A DNA stretch of 64,000 bases from Adiantum capillus-veneris (Eukaryota > Streptophyta > Polypodiopsida > Polypodiales > Pteridaceae): contig CM043956.1 in the NCBI GenBank assembly GCA_014529385.2, forward strand, positions 89,461,221 to 89,525,220, written 5' to 3'. Below, in pieces: positions 43,635-56,870 of this stretch. The position numbers and the translations under genes are program-made. The notes below the pieces were generated by a model, which worked only from the letters and a program-made list of their open reading frames with translations, had not been told where the DNA came from and made no database searches. How positions within the stretch are numbered: the first letter of the stretch is position 1; each line of letters begins with the position of its first letter.

Positions 43635-44094
43635 ATGTGCAAATATATCTCCTTCTCCATATCTGAGAGGTCTCCCCTAATCATTTGTGTCATCAATTCT
43701 TGCTTCTTTGAAAATTCAACCTTGGTTTTCATGAGCCCTTCAATCACTTCATAAGGCCCTTCACTTTCATCTTCAATCTTATCTGCAAATGCAACTAAAC
43801 CAGGCTCATGGATTTCTTTGTCCGTGAGAAGAAATGCAACATCAACATCCTAATCACTGTTGGTAGTACTATCCCTGTCCTCATCAGACAATGTGGAATA
43901 CTCTTCATCACTAGACTCATCCTCATCTGCATAAATTTCCTCCAATAGTTTCCTTGTGTCCATAATATATAGCTTCTTGGCACTTGTCTCTCCATAGAGG
44001 TTAATCATACCACGTCTCCAATCTTGAAAAACTCCCACTATACGTAACCATGGTCTTCCCAGTATAATAGGATATGTTCCCAACCCTGCTGGTG
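43635..44094 (-). pseudogene. Protease C-terminal fragment H (G/F/E family)
   Basis: The minus strand begins at GLGTYPIILGRPWLRIV, the protease flap end, and continues with an acidic tail (EEIYADEDESSDEE) and the helical stretch VEFSKKQELMTQM, collinear with 41190-40770 of element F but without the frameshift there. Both edges are sharp: near 44094 it joins unrelated GC-rich DNA and near 43635 unrelated DNA. No catalytic DGG motif is included. Confidence 0.75.
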
Positions 44095-44267
44095 AAGCGG
44101 TCCGGGGCGGGCAACAAGAAGAGCAACCTCTAGACACCCTTCAAGGCTCCCGTGCTGCTCAATTGGGTTGGGGTTGGAAAAAAAAACAACAAACACACAC
44201 ACAAACCCGCAACCTAACCCTACACAAATTTGGGGCACCACCTAGTTTTGGATGCGAACTAGGACGC

Positions 44268-44327
<60 letters not shown>

Positions 44328-46690
44328 TGCTGGGGCTGCTTTGAAACGTATCGGCAATGATCAAGCAAACACAACTATATATTTAAGAAAGAGAGAGAAA
44401 GGGGGAGGGGTTGCTTGTTGCATTAATACCTTCTTACAAATCTGTCATGACAAATCAAAGTGAGATTAGTATTTGTTCAACATAGCTTGCGTAAATTTCA
44501 CCACAACACATCACAAAAAAATCCACCCCAATCACTGTCTTAAGGCCAGGGGAGTCCTCTCCACCCTGTCGCCCTCTTACAGTATGTGGGATTTATGGCT
44601 AGATTGATGACAACACCAGAGACAAGCTATCAAGAACTTAACAAAAAACACCAAATCACTTATGCATCATTGTTGTCCATTACTTCACGTTGGAAGGGAG
44701 ACAAAGTATCCAAGCTTAGTCCAAATCCACCCTCCTTGATTCAGCGAATGTTGGGCTTACACTAGTAGGAGAAATGATAGATTTCCTACTCTCAATTGAA
44801 TGATCACTCTCTCTCTTACAATGGCATAGAGTTCCCTTGCTAATCCCCTATTACAACACATGCAATGCATAAGACAATGAGCTTCCACTCAAGAGCTCCT
44901 TCTAGAGAGGTTGAGCTTGGCTTCTCAAGCTATAGCATAGTGCTCTTGCTTATGGCTCCCCCTTTTGTGCTAGCTACACCCTCCTTTTATAGCAATTTTG
45001 AAGGCTAGGGTTACTCCTCTAACCATGGTTGGCTTAGATTTTCAGCAATTTATCTAATTTCTTTTGCTTGGAATTATCAAGAAGTTGGTGGGGAAAGAGA
45101 GAGGAGAGAAATGGAGGTGGTAGGACTTTTCATAGTGGGTTAGTGTGAGTAGAGTTAGTATTAATTTACAAATGGAATTGGATATTTACAATGGGACTAT
45201 CCATGTAGGATACAAATAAGGAAGAAAAACTCTTAAGAGGTAAGAAAAGGTGGATTTCTTACAAGGTTGATGCTCCAAGTGTCTTGAGTAGGGCCAATTT
45301 TGACGCTTGTTGACGGTCCACTAGCTTTGACGGTACATTTTTTCTCCACTCTTGACCTTCCTTGAGAGACAAGGTAATTGAAGCTGAGTAATCAACCACC
45401 ATGATGCTGTCTTTTAAGAGGAGAGGCTGAATTTTGTGGTTTTTTTGATAGATATGGGTAATTTGGAGGAGGAAAAATGAGACTAGGTGGTCAATTTTGG
45501 AATGGAATTGTGTGTGGGAGGTATGAGTTCACCATGGTTTCTCTTATTCTTCAAGGTTGAGGAGAAGGTGAGTAGGGTGCAGAGAGGAGTGGTGAGAGAG
45601 GTGGGGATGATGAGTGGAGAAGTGTGTGTGAAAGAGGAAACTGATAAAGTGGAAGAGAGAGTGTGGCTGCATAGCATGGGAAAACTGGGGTCCACTAATA
45701 AAATCATAGCTCACAGCTCGTAGCTCAAAAAAATATGAAAAATTTTGAGGCAAAAGTTCAGCCCACGAGCTACAACTTTTGTTTGTATCACCTTTTCAAA
45801 TTCGGAGAGCAAGTGAACTTTAAAAATTCAGCAAAACCGACCGTTTTTTTCCACTGCACAAGGTCCTTGTGGGGTCCTTCTTTGGATGATTCTTTTGAAT
45901 ACCTCCAAGAGTTAGCCTTCCATAGTGCATGTATGCATGCCACCTACCCTTGACCTTATTTGGTAGGTCTATAATTGAAGATATTGTTGAGATTATGATA
46001 TAAGTGAATAGTACAACTAAGAAAATCAAATATTGAGGGGTCTAAAAAATATGTACATGTCAAATATAAATAATATAAGTGAAAAAATATAAAGGGGTCA
46101 AAAGAAATCTCTCTCATTATCAGGCTACCATAAAAAGATAAATATTTTTGGTGTTCTAAAAAAAAACAAAATAGATGTAGGAAGGGAAAAATCACAATAG
46201 TGAAAAAATATACACATAAATAAAACTAGTTTTTTTGGATTTTTGTTGGGGTGGAGTTACACCAAATATAAGAGAAGCTTACATGAAAATATTTCTATAT
46301 GGAATAAAGAATATGAAAAATGGTAAGAAAAATTGTGGTAATGGTGAGGCAATGTACAGAGCATAAATAACACACACCTAGGTAGAAATATTTAAATAAA
46401 TACCAAAATAATTATGAAAAAATCCTTTATTTAGGCCCTATATACAAAGAAATATTTACATACGCATGGGCCATAATATACTTATATTTTTTATTTATTT
46501 TTTATTTTTTTGGCTCAACTAGCCCAATGACTAGCTAATTGAGGGTTTTTTAAGAAGATATGGGAAAAGTCCCGTGACTCACGCACGCCTATGTACAGTG
46601 AAATGGTAGGGATAGCCACAGTGTTTGGGTGATTTTGGTAGGGTGAGGTAACTCACTGTGACAATTACAAAGAGCCGAAAAACGGCTATC
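44095..46690. other. Non-coding stretch with (GA)n
   Basis: I see no gene. It holds a (GA)27 run at 44270-44324, then unassigned sequence; 46000-46560 is very AT-rich. ORFs here are short and compositional. Confidence 0.5.
44270..44324. repeat. (GA)27 microsatellite
   Basis: Uninterrupted GA/AG dinucleotides. Confidence 0.9.
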
Positions 46691-46959
46691 ACTGGCATCA
46701 CATGAACATCAACCACCACCTTTGTATCATAGACCTCAACTTCTAAGCTCTTTATAACACCCAAACATTCTACTTTTTGATGGTTTGCCAATCTAATCTG
46801 GAAGCCTGACACCCCAGTCACTGTGAGACCCATCTTCTCAATGCATGAGTGTGTTATGACACATTTTTGGGCTCCGCAATCAACATAACCTTGTCCCAAT
46901 TTTTTTCTTATGTGCCACACGTCTACTATTGGGAAAATTTCTGGTATCTCATCCATCAC
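46691..46959 (-). pseudogene. Protease of element E, truncated
   Basis: Aspartic protease start with a motif YVDCGAQKCVIT; the Gly after the catalytic Asp is changed to Cys, which should inactivate it. It aligns with element F up to DVHVMPV, then ends at 46691 against unrelated sequence, so ILGRPWL is missing. Confidence 0.8.
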
Positions 46960-47054
46960 CCCAACACCTTCACTGAACCTCTCTCTAGTTCTTTCTCCAC
47001 TGGGTTAACCATCCTCTTCTATTGTCACTTTAGCTTAGGCACCATCTCTATAAG

Positions 47055-48347
47055 CTACTCAAAAGTAACATCTGCTTTCTTGCTTGTTAGAGCCTCCTTC
47101 AAGTCATAGCTTAATTGCCCATCTCCTAGTGGAAAATCTAAAAAATGACACTTGTGACGAGCCCTTATTTTCCTCTTGGCCTTGACATCCTCGTCTTCAT
47201 GGCTCTTTCCCTTCTTCTTACTAGGACTTGCACCACTTCTTCCTTCCTTGTCCTGTGTGGTCCTCTTCCCAATAGGCATCACTAATGTATCCTCCAGCTT
47301 TGCTGCCTTCTCCAACGTGACCACACCACTTTTGTCTTTCCCTTTTCCTCTTGGGTTAATCCACTAGTTCCTTCTTCTCCCTTAATTTAAATGCCATAAT
47401 CATTTGACCTAGTTAGCACATGTCTTGGAAATAGATGCATGTCTCCTCCCATCCTGGGTGGCTTATCACATTGTGGACTGATGAGGCCAAGGGCGTCTGT
47501 CTCCAGACCCTACCGTTGCTTTGTCCAACACCATGCCTGGGTTTTTCTTCACCTCTTGGCTGATTTGCAAGCCTCACACGACCTTGATTATTTCCCACAT
47601 TACCTAGCATGTTTAGGTTGAGGTTCTTCATTAAATCTACCACTTGCCTCATGTCTTGCCTTAGTCCATCATCTTGCACTATTGTAGTGACCACTGTTGG
47701 CATAACCTGAGAAGTAACAGAAACCACTGGTTCATGATGAACCCCTCGCATGCGACCTTGCAAAGAATCCATAGGTTGAAATTCAGATCTCTTGGGCAAA
47801 GACTCTACTTTTAGGTGACTCATTCTTCTTATCTTCCACCCTTTGTTCCTCGCTATATCTAGTTCATCTTCATATGTCCTAGGCTTCTTTAGCTCCACTC
47901 TCCAACATATATTATCCCAAAGACCAGCCAAGAACTCCTTCTTCATCATGTCAGGTGGGGGTACCTGTGGTACTAAGGCATTGCACATCCGCTCGCATGC
48001 CATTGAAAACTTATGTATGTACTCATCACCTAGTTCACCTTCCATTTGCATCAAACCCCGTACTTCTTGCCACACTTTGTCAGGATCTTTTGTGTTCACA
48101 ACTCTACTTCCAATCCATGCCTTAGATTGTCCCAACTTAATCTCACAGGTGGATCAGCCGCACCCAACTCCTCTTCAAATTCTTTGGACCAAACTTGTGC
48201 ATCACTCTTCAAACAAATCTGGAGAAGACGTAACATCTATGCAGGATCGTGAATCTGGTTGCTAATGCAAGCCCCCTACATCTTTTCCAAAAAGTCTTCC
48301 ACATATTCATCACTTCTTCCATGACATTCCGGATAAGAGAAATCCAT
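47055..48347 (-). pseudogene. gag: Gag of element E, broken
   Basis: Starts at an ATG at 48347 (MDFSYPECHG), with two early TAGs, a stop before 48135, then an ORF to 47413: KDPDKVWQEVRGL, FSMACERM, LWDNICWRVELKKPRTYEDELDIA. The zinc knuckle is destroyed: relative to element G, 21 bases covering the two first cysteines are gone and one more base is lost, shifting the frame (near 47480-47495). The last part is read from 47324 (VMPIGKRTTQDKEG, then DFPLG) and stops at 47055. The order matches elements G and F. Confidence 0.8.
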
Positions 48348-48451
48348 GGCTACCCAAGTTTCAATGCTTTGAGAACCCCTTCTAACACAGGTGCAAGAAC
48401 CCAAAACTTTTTAGTAACTCAATTGGCAGAAACTTCAATGGAGCTGAAGCT

Positions 48452-48673
48452 TTAGAAAAGGATGAACACATGCACATCAAATGAGTTTTCATAGTTAATC
48501 ATCGGAATTACAACAAGCAAAGGGGATTCCAGTATCTTTCTTAATCTTCTTTGCCCAAACATAAAGACTATACGCTGCTGGCAAAAAATCTTCCTGTCCA
48601 CATGAGCATTTATCTGGATTCTTTGTGCAAAATGAATGTAGTGAATTGAGGTCCGTCTTGTGAGATTATCCAT
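48452..48673 (-). CDS. Small pre-gag protein, copy d (73 aa)
   Basis: This intact minus-strand ORF lies between the leader and gag of element E. I start it at the Met at 48673, aligned with the other copies; the frame also has a Met at 48706. Conserved parts are RIQINAHVDRKIF, QQRIVFMFG, RRLRKILESP, VIPMINYENSFDVHVFIL and then the stop. The gag next to it has several stops and has lost its zinc knuckle, yet this ORF is undamaged. Function unknown. Confidence 0.7.
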   Translation of the reverse strand: MDNLTRRTSIHYIHFAQRIQINAHVDRKIFCQQRIVFMFGQRRLRKILESPLLVVIPMINYENSFDVHVFILF

Positions 48674-49350
48674 TAAAGGCCAACCATGTAGCTCCCAAGA
48701 AAGCACACTTGCCTAATTACCCTCTAATTTTGCCAGAATTTCAGTAGCATAACAACATAAATGGCTCAAAATACCAAAAAACTAGCCACCACAACTTGGA
48801 AAATTTTTGCCAGAGTTTAGAGCAGTAAAACCCAAAATATAGATTGTATATGTATGCATAACCTGCCAACAATGGAACCCAAGCATCAAGTAGGAGTCAC
48901 TAGTCCATAGCCTCACAAGGTCACGAAAAGGGTGCTCTAGCCACCTGTATCACCGAAAGGATCTCACACTTGAGAATCCCCCAGCTAAATAAAATCTCAC
49001 CATGACCCTCTCACAAAGGTTTATGAAAATACCGTATAGTCAAGTCTAAAAAATGACTATCTTCTAGACCAAGTCTCAGAAATGGATGGGATTCCCAAAT
49101 AAAACCAATTATGGATCCATAAAGGCGTACAATGGTAGTATCCACAAGTAGCGTACAATACCAGACAATGCGCTCAACCAAGTGCCAAATGATACATACC
49201 CATGGCAAGTGCAAGTGACTCCCACTTGTTAATATATCACTCTACTCCAAATACCTGTCCCTATGTGAATCCCCTGTACCTGTACCTATACCATTATTTG
49301 TAATCTACAATCTGTAATTTGTAATCCCGAAGCTAAAGTTACTCGAAGAA

Positions 49351-49370
49351 GATCCTCTGTGGGGGCGCCA
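49351..49370 (-). other. Primer-binding site of element E
   Basis: The minus strand reads TGGCGCCCCCACAGAGGATC eight bases after the LTR end. Confidence 0.65.
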
Positions 49371-49378
49371 AAAGAATA

Positions 49379-49549
49379 TGAGCGGGATGGAAATACATAC
49401 AACACCTCTATAATGACCCAACACACACTCTTGGGATAATACACATACACACTATGGGGCACCACTCTACTTACACAACCCACCTGACCAAGATAGAGAA
49501 CACATCGATGGAGTGAGAGGAGAGAGACTTTCCATTTTCCCACTCAACA

Positions 49550-49583
<34 letters not shown>

Positions 49584-50505
49584 TCAGCTTAAAGGAGGAA
49601 GATTCTGATGCTTAGATACAATTGAACTTGGGCGGACACCAATGGGGCAAATAGCTCACACCATAAGGATGAAATATGCCAAACACAATCACAAATTTGA
49701 GGAGAGGCTTCGCTAACAAGAGAAACTTACACAGCCTAAACAACAAGAAAATAGTGAGGATTTTGGAAAAATGAACAGCTCCATTGCATCTAGAACGGCA
49801 AAAACCCCACTCTACAATATCAAAGTGCTCAAATCCGAGCTCGATTGAGCAGTTTATGGCCAAAACAGGCTTTAAAAACAACAAAAACTGAGTAGAGTCT
49901 CTTCATCCTCTTTCTTCCCATGTTTTACCGTTTTTTTAGTGTCCACACTTCTCTTTATCCCTTGGGCACCTTTGGCCTTTTGATTGACCTCAAACGGACC
50001 CCGAATAGGCCAAAAATTAGCCACGCAATGCGTTTTTGTTACCTTTCTACATCCATCCGCACACCTAGCACTCAACTTTTCCCAATAATTCATCCCGCAA
50101 TCACGTGAAGTGACCCCCAAAGATAGTTCTCATGATGAACTTTCTGCATAATTTATTACAAGAAAACACTCCCGTAGTGTCCTCACTTACCCACGTGCAA
50201 GTCTTGATCCCATTTTACCTCCTGACGCCACTAGATGCCATCTAACACACCTCCTTACCTCATGGCGTGGGCCCGCTGATAGATTCCTTGAGAAGCTTTA
50301 TGCTCCACCAACTCCTCATTCTTATAGAAAAGCACACTGATATTGGTGATAATGGAAATCGATGTACTATGTACATATCGTCCTACCTGTACACATGTGG
50401 GCCCCACGTAGCCACCTGCCTCTAGAAATGGGAAATGCTTTATTTTATGCACCATGCATGTGTATGTACATATGTGCAATCACTTCTTCCAAAAAACTGC
50501 TTACA
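49379..50505 (-). repeat. 5' LTR D of element E
   Basis: 1.13-kb LTR starting TGTAAGCAGTTTTTTGGAAG at 50505 and ending CCCGCTCA at 49379; homologous to LTRs A, B and C. It contains a (CA)n run at 49552-49581. Confidence 0.85.
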
Positions 50506-52406
<1,901 letters not shown>

Positions 52407-52422
52407 GACAACTTTGATACCA
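52407..52422 (-). other. Candidate copia-type primer-binding site
   Basis: The minus strand reads TGGTATCAAAGTTGTC one or two bases after the end of repeat M copy 2. TGGTATCA is the common initiator-Met tRNA primer motif of plant LTR retrotransposons. Confidence 0.55.
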
Positions 52423-52423
52423 C

Positions 52424-53208
52424 TTAGGAAGAGTGCATGCATGATGTGTTGTGCGAGGAAGGAGAACGTAGAGAGTTTGGGTGGAGCTCTTGAATAAAAT
52501 TAGAATGTTTCACTGCTCCTTATTGATCTATATTAACAATGATTAGACAAAAGGTTAGTAAAGTCAGTAAGATGGGCCATTTGGCCTAAACCCTAACAAA
52601 TATGTTGGTACCATGAACAATGTGCTAGTGAGGATGACATGTATGCTACCGAGCATGGAGTGTATGCTAGTTAGCAACCATCAAGTTTATGCTACTTGAG
52701 ATACTACTAAGCTTTGAGTGTTTTCTACTAAGCATGGCTCATATGCTAGTTGTATGCTACCAAGCATAGTGTATATGCTACTTATCATGGAGTGCATGCT
52801 ACTTAACACGGAGTGTATCCTAGTTAGCATAGCCCATATGCTAGTGACCATGAAGTGTATGCTACCAAGCATGTTGTGTAACCTACAAAGCCTGGCCCAT
52901 ATGGTATCTACCATGGCATGCATGCTACATAATCATGATATGTAAGCTATCAAGAATGGAGTTTTTGCTAGTCAGCATGGTGTGAATGTTGCAAAGCATG
53001 GATCATATGGTAGTCATCATGGTGTGTATGCTACTAGACATGGTGTGTATTCTTCTAAGCATATAATATATAATAAAAATTAGTAGGTTATATGCTATCA
53101 TTAATGAACAAAGCCTAGTTTTCATATATCGTATCGAATCAATAACAAGAAATGTATTAAATAGAATCTCCTTTATGCTATTTAATAAAGGAGATGCTAT
53201 TTAATACA
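52424..53208 (-). repeat. Repeat M copy 2 (LTR-like) with 21-bp minisatellite
   Basis: Starts TGTATTAA at 53208 on the minus strand and ends CTTCCTAA next to the primer-like site. Between about 52640 and 53065 it consists of about 20 degenerate 21-bp units, plus-strand consensus near TGCTA(G/C)TTAGCATGGAGTGTA. A 12-bp-stem hairpin (ATCTCCTTTAT ... AATAAAGGAGAT) lies at 53166-53195, near its start. Copy 1 (38797-43479) is inverted and split by element F. Confidence 0.7.
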
Positions 53209-53572
53209 TGTTTTATCTATTTTTTCATCCCTAATCTTTTTCTATAAACATCCTTCTTAATGAAAGAAACATGTGACTTAAACTACGAAAATGAGTCAGC
53301 TCGTTCCTTCAATTTTTCATATGTGGTACTATCACATTGTTGCTTACAACATGCTTCCCATGAGAATAATACAAAACCATGATAAAAAATGGCTTGGAAA
53401 CTACACCTTGACCTATACAAGGATGTCTTTGAAACCTGAAAAATCCTTGCCACATTAGCCATGAGCAATCTATCAGATTAGTTCATCACCATTGCCAAAG
53501 CACTTTTCTTAAGAAATAGATCATCTTTGTTTGATGATTGCTTAACCATTACCATTGTGTTACGAACATTGT
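53209..53572. other. Spacer, nothing recognised
   Basis: The only ORFs are short and show no family features. Confidence 0.4.
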
Positions 53573-53905
53573 CTAGTAAAGTTGCTTAGACTTGCTTTCT
53601 CCTCCCTCAGTGTTTGATCATGTAATTAGAGTAGTACTAGATGCTCTAGTATTTTACTAGGAGTTTTTCATTTTATGATCTTTTCCATGCATGTTTCTTG
53701 CCACTAAAGTACTTTACTATCTCATAAACAACTATTTTCTTTGATGCTTCAAACCTTGCATATATCTTGCTCTTATTATGCTCCCAATATCTCTCCTTTA
53801 TGTCCTTGCACTCCTTGATGAAAACACTTGATTCAAGATACTTCTCCCAATAGGCATCCAGGGTTAAACCCTCAGGTCTTAGAAAACCTTGTTTTGTAAG
53901 CTATG
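53573..53905 (+). repeat. Left arm of long inverted repeat
   Basis: About 330 bp match the reverse complement of 54655-54990, with scattered substitutions and indels. Confidence 0.75.
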
Positions 53906-54049
53906 TGAATGCACCCTCATTGTCCTTACTATAGTGTGGTCAAACTCTTAGGTCTTACCAAGCCTCCTTCCATCATTATTGTAAGTTCAACCTCCTTGTT
54001 CTTAATACACTCTGTAGCTTGTCCTCTTGTGTCCACGTTGACATGTAGA

Positions 54050-54052
<3 letters not shown>

Positions 54053-54115
<63 letters not shown>
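54053..54115. repeat. (GA)31 microsatellite
   Basis: Uninterrupted GA repeat between the inverted-repeat arms. Confidence 0.9.
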
Positions 54116-54118
<3 letters not shown>

Positions 54119-54429
54119 TATGCTACTATGTCCCCCACATTTGAAGCTAGAGAAATGGAATTTAATCCTGGGTAGTAATTGTTCATTTCATTTTCTCAAT
54201 TTTGTTTTTACCGAATTCCTAATTGTGAGTGGGTGTATTATTTTAACCAAAAGAAATGTACAAAGCAACCTGAAGCTTGTGTTAACCCTGGAGGAAACTT
54301 GTAGTACATTGATAAGCTTCCTAGCCGTAGCTAGAGGTGAACCACTACCCATGTTCTTGTTATCACATTTTTCTGAGTACAACACTAATTGCCCTATTCC
54401 ACTCATCCGATTCCATCCTTTCACCAGTC

Positions 54430-54700
54430 GAAAAATTTGCTTTCTTATTTTCTTGTAAAATCTCCGTGAAACTAATTATTGAGAGGAAATTCTTGAACAC
54501 CCAACAGTTTGTGGCCTTCCGGATTTGCTTAAAGTAAGAGGATCTATCAATTTGTGTATATGAGTAGCACCGAGCTTTTCATCACCTTTCCTCCTAAGAA
54601 AATGACATTTTCTAAGAACCCTATCTTCCAGGTATTTTGAATCCATTTGCCAAAATAAGGTTTTGAAAGACCCAAGGGTTTAACCCATGATGTGTATTGG
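54430..54700 (-). pseudogene. LINE ORF2 C-terminal fragment
   Basis: The minus strand reads GKWIQNTWKIGFLENVIFLGG, then SSVLLIYTN, two stops, and further residues in nearby frames similar to the end of the LINE fragment at 11667-12227 (WIQRTWKVGFFKNDLCLGG ... LLVYTQ). Upstream it joins the inverted-repeat arm near 54657. No RT domain. Confidence 0.55.
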
Positions 54701-54990
54701 GAGAAGCAACTTGAATCAAGTGTTGTCATCAAGGAGTGCAAGTCCATAAAGGAGAGAATATTTGAAGAATAATAAGAGCAAGAGCTATGCAAGGTTGGTG
54801 GATGTTTGAAGCATAAAAGCAAAAAAAAAATTGTGAGATAGTAAAGTAATTTGTGGCAAGACACATGCATGGACAAGATAGTAAAATGACAAGTGTCTAG
54901 TAAAATATTAGAGCATCCTATAGTTCTCTAACTACACAATCAAACACTAAGGGAGGAGAAACAAGTCTAAGCAAACCTACTTGTGAGGTC
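54655..54990 (-). repeat. Right arm of long inverted repeat
   Basis: Reverse-complement partner of 53573-53905; the arms are about 750 bp apart. Confidence 0.75.
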
Positions 54991-56640
54991 CCTACCCCAT
55001 TTTGAGGAGAGAAAATACCTTTGATAGGTTTCCAATCGTGAGAAGAAAATACCAATGGACATTGCCTTAGCTACTACGTAGCCACGGGCATGAATCATTA
55101 GTGAAGGGTTGGTCCTATCTTTCTATGGAAGAGCGTGACCACCATAACCCTATCTATAATCAATTCTACATAAGAGTATAACCCTTAGAATGACCGACGT
55201 TTGTGCTTTCCTCCCCATATGTTAAAAGTACAGCCGCCAAGGTCCATCTCTTTTAAGGTTAAGGAATAACTAAATAGAAAACAAAAACTCCTAGCATTGG
55301 AAGCTTACCCGACTCATCGGGTCCACCCATCCATAGAATAATACCATCAGGGTATCATTCTCCTACTTTCCACACCATACTCACCCATCTTGTTTTACCG
55401 AATTACTACCACACTATTTAAACATAAATGTTCCTTTACCTTATTTATGGTACTTGTTCATTAAAACAATATTTCAAACAATAGTCAAACAAGAAGTAGT
55501 CCATTTTTTAACCAGCATCTTTTGGATTAGGTTCACTTAAAAATCTCTACTTGCGCCATTAGGTCCGATCGATATATACATTATTCATAAAAACCATTGT
55601 CATCCTGAGCGTTCCATACCGCTCAGCAAGTACTCGCTATGCCAACTTGGGCATACTCTAGCCACACAGCAACAACGGTGCCAAACCGGATGTCATCCTC
55701 ACATCATGGAAAAACATGAGTGTAGTATCTAGCTGGGCCATTTTGGGTGTACTCCCATCGTACCATCAGCTATACCACCCTAGGAATCACCTCACGTTTC
55801 GGAAAACTACCACCCAATGCTAGCGCTAATAAGTAGAGAGTCTTGAGAGAAACCATACCAAAATATATTGGCCACATATTTTTTCATATGGCAAACATTT
55901 CAACCAGACATTATTTCCTACTTATCATATATATACTGAGTTTCTTGGGATTAAGAACCTTTGTTTTTCTTTTCCTAAGGTGATTGATATATCTCTATTG
56001 TCTTGCATATGCAATGATGTATAACTTGCAATTACAATACTAACTTGTACCATAGTTTCGATTGGTCCAATGAGTGGACACATAGCATGGTTCGTAAAAG
56101 TTTCCACCTTACTTGTACCAGCTTCATGATCATTAGCACCTCAGGTTCGCGCACACTTTGGAGCCATTTTTTTGTACTACACTTAGAACTTTAAATTAGT
56201 CACTTTCCTTGAGAACTAAGGTCATTTTTAAACATAAGTAACCTTGTTTTTTTTCTTAAATATTACTTTACTAAAACTTTCTAAAGAGAGACTATACTTT
56301 GAACCATCGCCAATTTGGATTTACACCTAGTGTTGCTATGCTACACCCAGTTTCTATGTATCTAATCTTAATTAATCAAAAATTAAGTGTGTAAAATAGG
56401 AAATTGAAAGTTAAGAAATGCATTCCTCTTATGGATGACATTTCCAATTCAATTCTAGCTTCAATTTCTATACTTCAACTAAATCAGTTTTTAGTATTAT
56501 TCAAAATACTAATTAATCTAATTAATAATCAAATTGGTGAATGAGAATTTCATTATGCATAGAAAGAGTGTGATGAGTACTCTTATGCATTAACTTTCAA
56601 TTAACTATGCAAAAGTTAATAGCTAAACTATACTAACGAG
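54991..56640. other. Unassigned stretch
   Basis: No gene, repeat partner or domain recognised. Confidence 0.4.
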
Positions 56641-56870
56641 AGAGATTAGAGGAAGAGAGAACACACACACATCCTTTCTAAAACTAATTGTATCTTACTA
56701 ATCCATTAAAGAGATTAGAGTAAGAAAAAACACACACACATCCTTTCTAAAGCTAATTGAATCTTACTAATCCATTAGAGAGATTAAAGTAAAAGAGAAC
56801 ACACACATCCTTTCTATAACTAATTGAATCTTACTAATCCACTAGAGAAATTAGAGTAAAAGAGAACGCC
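56641..56870. repeat. 69-bp tandem repeat, just over three units
   Basis: Units start at about 56643, 56712, 56781 and 56849 (AGATTAGAG...ACACACACATCCTTTCTA...CTTACTAATCCA). Identity between units is high. Confidence 0.85.

Larger units (their letters stand above)
46691..50505 (-). mobile_element. Element E: 5' part of a G/F-family element
   Basis: A minus-strand element holds LTR D (50505-49379), primer site (49370-49351), leader, small pre-gag ORF (48673-48452), gag and protease, then ends at 46691 inside the protease. No 3' LTR is visible beyond. It gives the full order of this family's 5' half. Confidence 0.8.

Noticed and set aside
45483-45753. Overlapping ORFs of 69-78 aa
   Set aside because: Short, overlapping on both strands and without motifs.
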